The notes under the pieces were generated by a model. That model ran no database searches, was not told where the DNA came from, and was given only the letters and a program-made list of their open reading frames with translations. Below, one piece after another: positions 46,906 to 56,151 of a stretch of DNA of 64,000 bases. The stretch's first letter is position 1. The number at the start of each line of letters is the position of its first letter. A program made the translations under genes and the position numbers. The stretch comes from Galbibacter sp038433465 (lineage in GTDB: Bacteria; Bacteroidota; Bacteroidia; Flavobacteriales; Flavobacteriaceae): contig NZ_JAESVF010000001.1 in assembly GCF_038433465.1 (NCBI RefSeq), positions 248,001 to 312,000 on the forward strand, in the 5' to 3' direction.

Positions 46906-48291
46906 TTATGCGTTTATAAGTGCTTCAATTTCGTTGGTAGTTTTTGCCAGTGGTGCTCCTAAAAGCTGACTACCAGTGTTGGTTATCAGAAAGTCTTCTT
47001 CAACGCGAATTCCTCCGAAATTTTTAAACTTTGCTACTTCGTCATAATTAATAAATGCCTCGTGTTTTCCTTGTGCTTGCCACGCGTCAATTAAAAAAGG
47101 ATTAAAGTACAATCCAGGCTCAATTGTTAACACAAAACCCTCTTTTAAAGCTTTTCCTAATCGCAACGATTTCAACCCGAATTCTGTGCTCTTTTTTAGA
47201 GTTTCGGTATAACCTACATAAGGTTCTCCAAGGTTTTCCATATCGTGCACATCAAGTCCCATCATATGTCCTAAGCCACATTGAAAAAACAATGTATGTG
47301 CTCCTTGCGCTACAGCTTCAGACGCATCGCCTTTCATCAGTCCAAGCGCTTTTAGACCTTCTACCAATTTTGAAGAAGCCAACAAATGCACATCTTTAAA
47401 AAGCACACCAGGTTTAAGCGCCGAAATAGCACTTTCGTGAGTATTTAGTACAATATCATACACTTCTTTTTGAAGTAGTGTAAACTGTTTTGAAGCGGGA
47501 AAAGTTCGCGTCATATCGCCAGCATACCCCATACCTGTTTCGGCACCACAATCGCATAATACCAAATCTCCGTTTTGAATAACATTTGCCGTAGCGTGGT
47601 TGTGTAAATACTGTCCATTTATAGTAAGAATTATAGGAAACGAAATATTTCCACCGCCACCAATTGCAATGGCTTGTAATTCGCCAGCAATTTGTTTTTC
47701 TGTTTTTCCAGACCTCGCATTTTTAATAGCGTGTGTATGCATTTCAGCAGTAATATTTACCGCTTTATGAATTTCAGCAACCTCAATTTCCGATTTAATT
47801 TCACGTTGAGCGACTACCGCTTTTATAAAATCTACAGAAGATTTTGCAGTAACTTCTTGCACTGAAATATTTAATAATTCGCTAAGCTGAATAGTTGTTT
47901 CAGAACGATATGGAGGTAAAAAATGAACCTTAGTATTTTGGCTTTTCTTCTGAATATAATCGGCTAGTTTACTTAACGGATAAACTGTTTTAATCTCTGC
48001 CTTGCTTGCCATTTCTTCCAAAGGCGTAGTTGCTCCAATCCAAACTATTTCTTCGGGAGTAGGATTGTTTCCAAACAAAATTTCTTCATCATTCTCAATA
48101 TCTATCACAAAATACAAATCTGGAATATTGATTCCTGTGTAGTATAAAAAGGTGCTATCTTGACGAAAAGGATACCAATTATCCTTACAGTTCATCCCCA
48201 ACTCTCCATTTCCTGGAAAAAGTAAAACTCCTTTTTTTAATGCTGATTTCAACTGATTTCTTCGAGTAGCATATACATTGCTTGCAAACAT
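46906..48291 (-). CDS. pepP: Xaa-Pro aminopeptidase (M24B)
   Basis: Metallopeptidase of 461 residues that removes an N-terminal residue before proline. The N-terminal creatinase-type domain (about 1-170) is followed by the pita-bread domain with all five metal ligands: Asp in LCDCGAET, Asp in AGDMTRTF, His in GLGHMMGLDVHD, Glu in LTIEPGLY and Glu in GIRVEEDFL. No signal peptide, so it is cytosolic. It is upstream of and probably co-transcribed with the DPP-IV gene. Confidence 0.95.
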   Translation of the reverse strand: MFASNVYATRRNQLKSALKKGVLLFPGNGELGMNCKDNWYPFRQDSTFLYYTGINIPDLYFVIDIENDEEILFGNNPTPEEIVWIGATTPLEEMASKAEIKTVYPLSKLADYIQKKSQNTKVHFLPPYRSETTIQLSELLNISVQEVTAKSSVDFIKAVVAQREIKSEIEVAEIHKAVNITAEMHTHAIKNARSGKTEKQIAGELQAIAIGGGGNISFPIILTINGQYLHNHATANVIQNGDLVLCDCGAETGMGYAGDMTRTFPASKQFTLLQKEVYDIVLNTHESAISALKPGVLFKDVHLLASSKLVEGLKALGLMKGDASEAVAQGAHTLFFQCGLGHMMGLDVHDMENLGEPYVGYTETLKKSTEFGLKSLRLGKALKEGFVLTIEPGLYFNPFLIDAWQAQGKHEAFINYDEVAKFKNFGGIRVEEDFLITNTGSQLLGAPLAKTTNEIEALINA

Positions 48292-48412
48292 GAGTCTAGG
48301 TTTATTTGATTCTTTTCAAATTTGAAAATAATACTGCCATTTAGCAACATTTTTACGTGTTAAGGATAATATAGTACTATTTCCTGTTAATATTTGCAGA
48401 AATCTACGCCAT

Positions 48413-48452
48413 AAAAAAACCTCCTCAAAAGATGCATCTCGAGGAGGTTTTA
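48413..48452 (-). terminator. Terminator of M20 peptidase gene
   Basis: Stem AAAACCTCCTC / GAGGAGGTTTT with a 14-nt loop that contains GATGCATC; a T run follows on the minus strand. Confidence 0.88.
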
Positions 48453-48470
48453 AATTTTTATTACTGAAAA

Positions 48471-49859
48471 CTACTTGCTCAACTCCGTAAAATGTTTGTA
48501 GAAATGAGGAATTGTTTCAATCCCTTTTAAATAATTCCAAATACCGTAATGTTCGTTTGGCGAGTGGATAGCATCGCTATTTAAACCAAAGCCCATTAAA
48601 ATAGTTTTACTTTTTAATTCTTTTTCAAAAAGCGAAACGATAGGAATACTCCCTCCACTACGCTGAGGAATTGGCGTTTTCCCAAAGGTTTCCTCATATG
48701 CTTTACTCGCCGCTTGGTAACCAATACTATCGATAGGAGTTACATAAGGATACCCTCCATGATGTGGTTTTACAATAACTTTTACTCCTTTTGGAGCCAA
48801 GCTTTCGAAATAGGCTTGGAAAAGTTCGGTAATTTCTTTCCAATCTTGATCGGGAACTAGACGCATCGAAATTTTAGCATAGGCCTTACTCGCAATAACA
48901 GTTTTTGCTCCTTCGCCAGTATACCCGCCCCAAATTCCGTTTACATCTAAGGTTGGTCTAATACTTCCGCGTTCATTTGTACTATAACCTTTTTCACCAT
49001 AAACATCTTCAATATTTAATGCATCTTTATATTCGTCCAGCGAAAAAGGAGCTTTTGCCATTTCGGCTCTTTCTTCTACAGAAAGTTCGGCTACTTTATC
49101 GTAAAACCCAGGAACAGTAATGTGATTGTTTTCGTCGTGCAACGCAGCAATCATTTTAGTCAACACATTTATTGGATTTGCCACTGCCCCACCATAAAGT
49201 CCGCTATGCAAATCTCTATTTGGGCCAACAACTTCTACCTCAACATAACTCAACCCGCGTAATCCTGTGGTTACAGAAGGAACGTCTTTAGCAATCATTC
49301 CTGTGTCAGAAATAAGGATTACATCGTTCGAAAGTTTTTCTCGGTTGTTTTTCACAAACCATTCTAAACTTTCCGAACCAACTTCTTCCTCCCCTTCAAT
49401 CATAAACTTAACGTTACAAGGCAGGTTTCCTGTTTGCGTCATATATTCCAACGCTTTTACATGCATATACATTTGCCCTTTATCATCGCAAGCTCCACGT
49501 GCAAAAATTGCTCCTTCAGGATGTAAATCGGTTGTTTTTATAACAGGTTCGAAAGGTGGAGAATTCCACAAATCTAACGGGTCTGGTGGTTGCACATCGT
49601 AATGCCCATACACTAAAACTGTTGGCAACGATGCATCTATTATTTTTTCTCCGTAAACAATTGGATACCCTGGAGTTTCGCAAACTTCTACATGCTCACA
49701 ACCTGCTTTATCTAAAGCTACTTTTACGGCTTCCGCAGTATTTAATACATCTTGAGAAAATGCTGGGTCTGCACTAACAGAAGGGATTTTTAATAGTTCT
49801 ATAAGTTCTGAAATAAATCGATCTTTATGCGTATCGATATATGACTGTAAATTTTCCAT
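48471..49859 (-). CDS. M20-family dipeptidase
   Basis: Zinc peptidase of 462 residues that cleaves dipeptides or related amides. Metal-binding motifs are complete: VLVYGHYDVQPPDP, ARGACDDKGQ, and the catalytic Glu region MIEGEEEVGS. A dimerisation lid domain (about 215-370) interrupts the catalytic domain. The C-terminal RSGGSIPIVSLFEKEL and HSPNEHYGIWNY carry the last ligands. No signal peptide. It is a single-gene unit ending at the terminator 48413-48452 and is divergent from the tRNA-Leu gene. Confidence 0.94.
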   Translation of the reverse strand: MENLQSYIDTHKDRFISELIELLKIPSVSADPAFSQDVLNTAEAVKVALDKAGCEHVEVCETPGYPIVYGEKIIDASLPTVLVYGHYDVQPPDPLDLWNSPPFEPVIKTTDLHPEGAIFARGACDDKGQMYMHVKALEYMTQTGNLPCNVKFMIEGEEEVGSESLEWFVKNNREKLSNDVILISDTGMIAKDVPSVTTGLRGLSYVEVEVVGPNRDLHSGLYGGAVANPINVLTKMIAALHDENNHITVPGFYDKVAELSVEERAEMAKAPFSLDEYKDALNIEDVYGEKGYSTNERGSIRPTLDVNGIWGGYTGEGAKTVIASKAYAKISMRLVPDQDWKEITELFQAYFESLAPKGVKVIVKPHHGGYPYVTPIDSIGYQAASKAYEETFGKTPIPQRSGGSIPIVSLFEKELKSKTILMGFGLNSDAIHSPNEHYGIWNYLKGIETIPHFYKHFTELSK

Positions 49860-49916
49860 GAAGTCTTTTATTATATCTCAAATGTACAAAAAAAGAAGTT
49901 TTTTTAATTATAAAGT

Positions 49917-49945
49917 TTGAATATTGAAAAATTGAATTATATTTG
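49917..49945 (+). promoter_or_regulatory. Promoter of tRNA-Leu gene
   Basis: A -33 TTG (49917-49919) and a perfect -7 TATATTTG (49938-49945) are 18 bp apart, the classical Flavobacterium spacing, 17 bp before the tRNA. Confidence 0.75.
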
Positions 49946-49962
49946 CACCCACAAATCACAGA

Positions 49963-50044
49963 GCGGGTGTGGTGGAATTGGTAGACACGCTAGACTTAGG
50001 ATCTAGTGCCGCAAGGTGTGAAGGTTCGAGTCCTTTCACCCGCA
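49963..50044 (+). tRNA. tRNA-Leu (anticodon TAG)
   Basis: 82-nt class II tRNA. The acceptor stem GCGGGTG pairs with CACCCGC, the discriminator is A, and no CCA is encoded. The anticodon loop is CTTAGGA (anticodon TAG, reads CTA-type Leu codons), there is a long variable arm, and the T-loop is TTCGAGT. Its 3' end is the attachment site of the adjacent mobile element, and the same 3' sequence reappears at 63288-63303. Confidence 0.96.
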
Positions 50045-50046
50045 CA
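50031..50046 (+). other. attL core (in tRNA-Leu 3' end)
   Basis: 16-bp core TCCTTTCACCCGCACA, identical to 63288-63303. Identity extends leftward with two mismatches through the T-loop (AAGGTTC). Confidence 0.88.
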
Positions 50047-50051
50047 TAACG

Positions 50052-50093
50052 AAAGACCTTTTTAATTGTAAATCAATTAGTTAGGTCTTTTTT
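50052..50093 (+). terminator. Element-borne terminator for tRNA-Leu
   Basis: AAAGACCT / AGGTCTTT stem with an inner AATTG / CAATT stem and a T run. It lies inside the element just past attL and now ends the tRNA transcript in place of the host terminator at 63306-63333. Confidence 0.8.
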
Positions 50094-50103
50094 ATTTTTA
50101 GTC

Positions 50104-50124
50104 TAGTCAACATTTAGTCAATAA
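50104..50124. promoter_or_regulatory. Integrase arm-type repeats, attL side
   Basis: TAGTCAACAT (50104-50113) and TAGTCAATAA (50115-50124), 11 bp apart. The same decamer occurs three times at 63129-63170, beside the integrase gene. Confidence 0.65.
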
Positions 50125-50125
50125 A

Positions 50126-50158
50126 ACAAAAAACCTCTAAAAAAAAGAGGTTTTTTGT
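50126..50158 (-). terminator. Terminator of the attL-proximal cargo gene
   Basis: 13-bp inverted repeat ACAAAAAACCTCT / AGAGGTTTTTTGT with an A-rich loop, 20 bp after the stop of the small secreted protein gene. Confidence 0.8.
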
Positions 50159-50178
50159 AGTGACATAATACAAATTTG

Positions 50179-50505
50179 CTATTTCCGTTTTAAGGCTTCA
50201 TAATTAGCCCAGACTTTAGTTTCCTTTCCGTAAATACGAGCAACCACTCTGTCACCCCATACGGACGATTCTATCACAGAAACTTTAGTGTCTTTTGGCA
50301 ATACAACAATCTTTAGATCTTTAGCTAATTTTTTAAAGTATTCTATATCCTCAGAAGAAACAGCATTTTTCATTTCTTTAAAATACTCTTCCGATAGTGC
50401 TACAGCATAGCCTTTCTTCAAGTATGCTTGCTGAGTGTATTCGTTATTGTTGTTTATAAATGACATGCTCCCAAGCACAAATAGCAGTAATAATAATTTT
50501 TTCAT
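50179..50505 (-). CDS. Small secreted SH3-like protein (cargo)
   Basis: Protein of about 108 residues with a signal peptide (MKKLLLLLFVLGSMSF). The frame is open 22 codons upstream (50571), but the signal peptide start is chosen. After a lysine/glutamate-rich helical part, the C-terminal segment (IVVLPKDTKVSVIESSVWGDRVVARI) resembles a small SH3-like beta-barrel. I do not recognise the family. It lies next to attL, where satellites and prophages often carry cargo genes. A cell-envelope role is possible. Confidence 0.65.
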   Translation of the reverse strand: MKKLLLLLFVLGSMSFINNNNEYTQQAYLKKGYAVALSEEYFKEMKNAVSSEDIEYFKKLAKDLKIVVLPKDTKVSVIESSVWGDRVVARIYGKETKVWANYEALKRK

Positions 50506-50735
50506 TTCGATTGTATTTAGTTTCTTTAAAGTTATAGAAATAATCATTCGTAACCTTACGGAATACCTCATTTATAATGTTCAAACATGATCTTTATATC
50601 TCCTGCAATAACTTAATCTATAAGAAAATAATATATCATCTAGCTCTATAAACAAAATTTCAAATTACACAATCAAATACATCCTTCTTTATAGTGTTTT
50701 GCTATATTTACCCAAACTAATAATCAACCTAATGT

Positions 50736-51860
50736 ATGTTTAGAATCTTTGAAAGCAACTTTTTAAATGTAATAGCTATTATGATAGCTACTGTATTCGC
50801 TTTGTACATAGCCTTATTTGTCATTTCTTTAATTACAAAATCTATCCCAGCCATCAAAAATATGGCTTTAAAAATTATAGATTATTTTTATTTAATATTA
50901 ATTCCTTTTCCTGTAGTGTATTTAGTGCTTTATAGCGCATCACTTGAAAACGGTGAATTAAGTTCTGAATTCTTCCTAGACACCCAAGTAGCAGTGACCT
51001 TAAAAGATTTATCAATCTGGTTTTTTACTGCTGGAATTTTTTCGGCAACAATTAAATACCTAAACACGATTACCTATGTCAAGAAAAAGTTTAAGGACAT
51101 TATTCTATCAAAAGAATTTGATAGTGTCCTTTCTAAAAAACTTGAAATAATGGCCTATTCTAAAGAATATTTAAAAGAACATGCCAACATTGAGGACTTA
51201 TGGCGAAAAGTAACATTATTGAAATATGAGACAGAATTCCCTGCTATTTATTCTAAGTTAAAAGATATAGTTAGTAATGAATTCAATGAAAAAAACACTT
51301 CATTTTATTACAAGCATTTTACAATGGAATTTGACCTAAAACTTCATTCTAACAACAATGATATAGAATTTGAAATAAATACTACCTTCACAATAGTTAG
51401 GCCAAACAAGGAAGTATTTGAATGGACTTTTGATCATGAGGTCTTAACTGAATTATTAGACACAGAGAAAAGCAATGCAATAAAAGTATATAATTTGGAC
51501 CCAGGCAAAGAAAAGGAATTTGAACCGTTTAATAAAGATGTTAGTCCTAGCAGAGATGGCTTCAGTGTTGTTAGACTTGTTTATGAATTAAAAGGGAAAG
51601 AGGAATACCATATAAAACATAAAAGAATATTTACACAAGACATAAATAAAGATAGATATTATGGGTTTGGATCAAAAAGAATACTAGATGACTTGAAAGT
51701 AAGCATCAAACATTGCGACAAACTTAGTGTGTTTTTTACAAATGTAAATAATGTTAGATTCATAAGTGAGATTAAACAAGGAGAAAACACTCAAACACAT
51801 ACTCATAATGGGTTAATAACTCCAGGTGAAAATTTTAAGTTCTTTTTAATAAGAAAATAA
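50736..51860 (+). CDS. Unknown three-helix membrane protein (cargo)
   Basis: Protein of 374 residues not recognised. Three hydrophobic segments (about 12-35, 48-68 and 90-108) form an N-terminal membrane part. A charged helical linker is followed by a cytoplasmic or periplasmic beta-rich domain (about 190-374; FYYKHFTMEFDLKLHSN ... FEINTTFTIVRPNKEVFEWTFDHEVL). It is on the opposite strand to the phage-like genes and has its own terminator, so it is an independent cargo unit. Superinfection exclusion or anti-phage defence is a reasonable guess from position only. Confidence 0.75.
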   Translation: MFRIFESNFLNVIAIMIATVFALYIALFVISLITKSIPAIKNMALKIIDYFYLILIPFPVVYLVLYSASLENGELSSEFFLDTQVAVTLKDLSIWFFTAGIFSATIKYLNTITYVKKKFKDIILSKEFDSVLSKKLEIMAYSKEYLKEHANIEDLWRKVTLLKYETEFPAIYSKLKDIVSNEFNEKNTSFYYKHFTMEFDLKLHSNNNDIEFEINTTFTIVRPNKEVFEWTFDHEVLTELLDTEKSNAIKVYNLDPGKEKEFEPFNKDVSPSRDGFSVVRLVYELKGKEEYHIKHKRIFTQDINKDRYYGFGSKRILDDLKVSIKHCDKLSVFFTNVNNVRFISEIKQGENTQTHTHNGLITPGENFKFFLIRK

Positions 51861-51996
51861 TATATTTCATTTATATTTGACAACACCTTTTAAGTTAATA
51901 CAACCTTTATAAAATATAATATCATGAAAAAAGTTATTAATGGTACTGAATGGTACGGGTAGTTCAAATGAAAATAATACTAATTTTAATATACAG

Positions 51997-52026
51997 AAAT
52001 GGCTTACTATGAGGTAAGCCATTTTT
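51997..52026 (+). terminator. Terminator between cargo gene and tape-measure gene
   Basis: Stem ATGGCTTAC / GTAAGCCAT with a 6-nt loop and a T run on the plus strand. It can serve both convergent genes. Confidence 0.85.
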
Positions 52027-52041
52027 TATTTAAATATGACA

Positions 52042-55000
52042 CTATCCTTGCGCTTGAATTTGTAATAATCCACTTTCGATACTCGCTATTCTACCGTCAA
52101 TACTTTCCAAAAATCTATTGTACTGGGTGTTCTGAACTATTTGAGATAAGTATTGACTGTTTTGTGTCGCTACGGATAATCCACTTGCAACGTCCAATCT
52201 AATCGCGTTTAATGTCCCTTCCAGTATATTAGCCGTATCTTCTGTAATAGTTGATATTGCACCCGAAAGTCCTGTTTTACTATTGTCAGAACCTAAAGCA
52301 TCGAACCCATTTAATCCTAGAATATCATTTATGGCATCTATTTGAGTTTCTGCTCCAGATATTATGTTCCCGAACTGATTTTTTAAAGCCGCTATTTCTT
52401 CGGCTGTCAAATCAATAATACCATCGCCATCAGTATCAGAATACAATGCGAAATCATCATAAAACCCACCTACTTTTTCAGCTAAATATTTAGCATTAAA
52501 AGCATTTAGCAACGCATCTTGCATCATGTCCTCAAAAGTTCCTGCAAAATCCTCAATAGACCTCTTTCCTTCCTTAAAACCTTCTATTATTGAATCTGTT
52601 ATAGATGTGGCAGTAGTTCCTGTTAGAAGTTCGTCTAACTGCCTCTTTAACTCCTCAGCCTGCCTTCCAGCTTCTTTCATATCTTCTGTTAACTGCTCTA
52701 CTTTTGCTTGGTCAGTTCCAGAACCTCTGTCTTTCTTCCATAACCCAATACCTAAATATTTAAACTGCTTCCTAGCATCTTCTTCTGCTTTAATAGCTTT
52801 CTGATACTCTAGTTCAGCCTCGGCATATTCTGCAATTAAATCTTTGGTATTATCAATCCTTTCTTGACCAGTAGAGTTGCTTAGTGCGTATTTTAGTTTA
52901 TCTATCGATTCGCTTAAATCTTTTATAGATTTCTCAAATCTTGATGTTTCCGAACTGATGCCTGTTGAAAAAACAGCATTTAAAGCCTGCAATCCACCTT
53001 GCACCATTTGTCCTGGATTTCCAGAAAATAAATTTCCCGCAGCTGTTCCAAGTTCTGAAAGCATCGTTAAGGCCTCGCCAAGATCATCGCCGGCGCCAAA
53101 AGTTTCAAACAATCGTTTTGCCTCGTTTATAGAGCCAGTAACTTGACTAAAAACTTCCACAATTCTATCGGATGCGTTTTGCGAAACTGCATCAATCTGA
53201 GACATTACAAGCTCGTAGGCTTCCGTTCCTTGGTCGTATAATTTAAGTTTCTCCTTCCATCGCTCTTTTTCTTTTTTTAGCTCCTTAAGGCTTAAATCTT
53301 CAAGTTGATAATTAAGTTCTTTTCTTAACTCCGCAAGGTCGTCTGTTCCGTCTTGCGCTATTTTAAGACGCTTTCTCCATTCGTCTAAATCAATTTTTAT
53401 TGACGCTCTGTCTGACTCATTAGCGGCGTTGAATTTTTTAGTTAAAACCCTTATTTGATTTTCAATAAAATCGATTGAGGTAGTGTCGATTGTGAAGTCG
53501 AACTCTAAGTTTACCTTTTGATTTTGAATTGAATTTACTTCCGAAACTTTAGGTCGGTTTACATTGTCGGAATCGTCAGTACCTAACAATGATCTTAAAT
53601 ATTTAAGTCTTTCCTCAGCCGCTTTTCGTATTTCTTCGTTTTGGCTCTGCAAGTACTGCGCAAGATCACTACGCTTTGTAGCTTCTTCTATATTCTTAAG
53701 AGATGTTTGCAAATCTTCAACAACTTCATCCTCATTGCCGACAAGGTTTAAATCAATCGCAACTTGGTTGCGTCTTTTTGTAAGTGCGTCAACATCGTCG
53801 TTAAATCCGTCAAGCTCTTCACGAAGGTTTGTTATACTGGTTATGTATGGATTTAATGATTTAATGCCTTCTGAAAGGTCAATTTGAAAACCTCCCCCAC
53901 CTCCGAAACCTTCGGATTCTCTCCTTTTTTTGTTAAGTCTATCGTTAGCGTCAATTAACTGCTCTAGTAAATCTTTGTTTCCGTCATAAAGTCTGCCTTC
54001 CTTGTCGAGTTGCCTTATAAGAAGTTCTTTAGCTTTCTGCTCTTGGTCATTTAGTTCCAGAGCTATATCCCCTCTGTCTTGTAATTTTGCGTTAAGTTGG
54101 TCATCTGCCTTCTGTAATACGATTTTGTTTTTAAGTTCATCATTTACTAATCGTATTGCAGCACTAAGCTCCTTATTGGTTACACTTTCAGCATCAAGGT
54201 CACTCAAATAATCTGGGTATTGTTCTTTGAGTTGTTCGATTAATTTAACACGTTTTTCCGTTTCCGTATTTGTGTCTATAATCGATGCTTCGGTTAAAAG
54301 AAGTTCAATTCTTTCTTTTTCGAGCGCCTTAGATATTTTTTCGGTATCTTCAAAGAATCGATTAAGACTCCTTGCTGCACCGCTAGATATTTCTAATAGG
54401 TAGTTTCCTAACTCCTCTGTCGTCGCTTTTATTCTATTAGAGAGAATAGTCCACTGATTAATGTTTCCAGTCATTTGAGTTCCAAAAGCCGCAGACGCTG
54501 CTCCAGCAGAATTGGTCAACTCGTTCAAATCTTCGGACGCTCCTTTGGCGTTGTCTCCAGTTGTTGAAAGTATTGCAGAAACAGCTTCGACTGTTCCAGT
54601 AAGTTCTTTCAGTTTGTTTTGACTTCCACCCGCTTGGTCGGAAACGACTTGAAAAGCTTCTTGCAACGTGTAAGCGTTTGCCCATCCGTCACCTAAAACC
54701 TTGCTAGTAGCTTCAATAGCCGCACGTATTTGCGTCATTGCTTGTGAGGTCGGCACACCTTGTTTTGTCAAGGATGCAACCGCCGCTAAAAGCTCTTGAA
54801 AATTAACTCCAGTTGCAGCCGCTAAAGGAGCTGCTTGCGAAAGGTTTTGAGACAGCTCAGAAAATGTAGTTTTCCCTAGTTCAACCGTTTTAAATAGCGC
54901 ATCCGACACGCTTTCAGCATCCTCAGCCTCTAATTTAAAAGCATTCAACACCGTAGTTAATCCATCGGCAGCTGTTTCCGTGTCTGTTACACCTGCTACT

Positions 55001-55407
55001 GCAGCTTTACTTGCTACTTCTAAAAGATTCATTCCTTCGGCTCCATCGTAACCCGCAGAAACTATCTGATAATAAGCTTTAGCCAACTTTATCGGATCGT
55101 CGGTAGTGTTTTTCGACAGCTCTATAATTGCGGATGAAATGCCTTTGAAATCTTCTTGTGTCGCTTTTGAAATGGTTTGAACCTCTTTCATTGCCACTTC
55201 ATAATTTCTAGCGAAAGAGTAAGCCTCTGCCGAAACAGTCGCAAAAGCTGTAAGAGCACCAACGGCTAAAGCAGCAAAAGGATTTATACTAGCAATAGTA
55301 CTACCCATTTGACTGACTATATTTATCGCTTGACTCGCCCCTTGTTGTAACAAAGAGTTGTCTATCTCTGGGCTAAAATATAAACTATTACTTCCTCTAA
55401 CTGGCAT
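52042..55407 (-). CDS. Phage tail tape-measure protein
   Basis: Protein of 1121 residues that, in tailed phages, sets tail length and is ejected during infection. The N-terminal part (about 30-330) contains the TP901-type tape-measure core (KAYYQIVSAGYDGAEGMNLL, AADGLTTVLNAFKLEAEDA, LTKQGVPTSQAMTQIRAAIE). Gly/Ala-rich hydrophobic helices follow SINPFAALAVGALTAFATVS near residue 45, then long coiled coils (about 400-900). It is intact. No tail tube, sheath, chaperone or baseplate genes accompany it; only a gp10-like gene lies 11 bp upstream. In a satellite it could redirect a helper's tail assembly. Confidence 0.92.
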   Translation of the reverse strand: MPVRGSNSLYFSPEIDNSLLQQGASQAINIVSQMGSTIASINPFAALAVGALTAFATVSAEAYSFARNYEVAMKEVQTISKATQEDFKGISSAIIELSKNTTDDPIKLAKAYYQIVSAGYDGAEGMNLLEVASKAAVAGVTDTETAADGLTTVLNAFKLEAEDAESVSDALFKTVELGKTTFSELSQNLSQAAPLAAATGVNFQELLAAVASLTKQGVPTSQAMTQIRAAIEATSKVLGDGWANAYTLQEAFQVVSDQAGGSQNKLKELTGTVEAVSAILSTTGDNAKGASEDLNELTNSAGAASAAFGTQMTGNINQWTILSNRIKATTEELGNYLLEISSGAARSLNRFFEDTEKISKALEKERIELLLTEASIIDTNTETEKRVKLIEQLKEQYPDYLSDLDAESVTNKELSAAIRLVNDELKNKIVLQKADDQLNAKLQDRGDIALELNDQEQKAKELLIRQLDKEGRLYDGNKDLLEQLIDANDRLNKKRRESEGFGGGGGFQIDLSEGIKSLNPYITSITNLREELDGFNDDVDALTKRRNQVAIDLNLVGNEDEVVEDLQTSLKNIEEATKRSDLAQYLQSQNEEIRKAAEERLKYLRSLLGTDDSDNVNRPKVSEVNSIQNQKVNLEFDFTIDTTSIDFIENQIRVLTKKFNAANESDRASIKIDLDEWRKRLKIAQDGTDDLAELRKELNYQLEDLSLKELKKEKERWKEKLKLYDQGTEAYELVMSQIDAVSQNASDRIVEVFSQVTGSINEAKRLFETFGAGDDLGEALTMLSELGTAAGNLFSGNPGQMVQGGLQALNAVFSTGISSETSRFEKSIKDLSESIDKLKYALSNSTGQERIDNTKDLIAEYAEAELEYQKAIKAEEDARKQFKYLGIGLWKKDRGSGTDQAKVEQLTEDMKEAGRQAEELKRQLDELLTGTTATSITDSIIEGFKEGKRSIEDFAGTFEDMMQDALLNAFNAKYLAEKVGGFYDDFALYSDTDGDGIIDLTAEEIAALKNQFGNIISGAETQIDAINDILGLNGFDALGSDNSKTGLSGAISTITEDTANILEGTLNAIRLDVASGLSVATQNSQYLSQIVQNTQYNRFLESIDGRIASIESGLLQIQAQG

Positions 55408-55418
55408 AATCTTAAATA

Positions 55419-55877
55419 TTAACTTGAAAAATCTATTTTGGAAAGGATCTGCTTTAGTGTTTGCTCTATTTCCACACCTGCTCCTGTTATAACATCGTAA
55501 TTCTTAGCCTCTACGGCGGCTGCATATTCCATTCCTGCTACTCCTATAAGCACAAAGCCTTTAGGGTGATTCTCAGCCACCTCAGCAGCCACCTTTCGTG
55601 CCTCTCTGACACCTTCCTCTCCTTTGCCGTTGTATGCGTCAAATTTCTCACCTAATATCTCACCATCTTTAAGAACAACATACCCAATTGAACTTCTAAG
55701 GTTTCCAGTTCTATCTGTATAATTTCCAGTATTTCTAGCAATAGTCACAAACTGCTCTCCTGCATACATTAAAGCTTGTTGAATTTTCCATTCAAAGCCC
55801 CTATACCATTCTTCAAAGACATCTTCTACCATTTCCTTGGTGAATAACACTCTTATTCCGCTGCTTCTCCCTGCCAT
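55419..55877 (-). CDS. HK97 gp10-like tail-completion/neck protein
   Basis: Protein of 152 residues resembling the gp10-like minor tail or head-tail joining family. Typical features are an N-terminal amphipathic helix (IQQALMYAGEQFVTIARN), the DRTGNLRSSIGYVV turn, and a late GMEYAAAVEAKNYDVI strand-turn before the C-terminal helix. It lies 11 bp upstream of the tape-measure gene in the same direction, so the two form one late unit. Their presence without capsid or tube genes is unusual. Confidence 0.75.
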   Translation of the reverse strand: MAGRSSGIRVLFTKEMVEDVFEEWYRGFEWKIQQALMYAGEQFVTIARNTGNYTDRTGNLRSSIGYVVLKDGEILGEKFDAYNGKGEEGVREARKVAAEVAENHPKGFVLIGVAGMEYAAAVEAKNYDVITGAGVEIEQTLKQILSKIDFSS

Positions 55878-56151
55878 AACTTCTACTGTTTAACAAAACC
55901 CTAAGTTACTTACACACAAACACCTAAACAGTGATTTAAATAGAGTAATTCCGTAGTGACGTTATCATTCTCACCTCGTCACGATTTAATAATTAAACAC
56001 AAAAGGAATGCGCTTTAATATTCTAACGGGACTCTTTTGTAGCTAGGATTATATTTTAATTTAAATTCTATTATTTTACTACAATCATTACCTAAACATT
56101 TATCTTTATATGCTGATTTAAATTGAAACAAAAATATAACTCATAATAAAA

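Noticed and set aside
52526..54211. Plus-strand open frames inside the tape-measure gene
   Set aside because: They are Ser/Leu-rich shadows of the coiled-coil coding strand, with no domain features.
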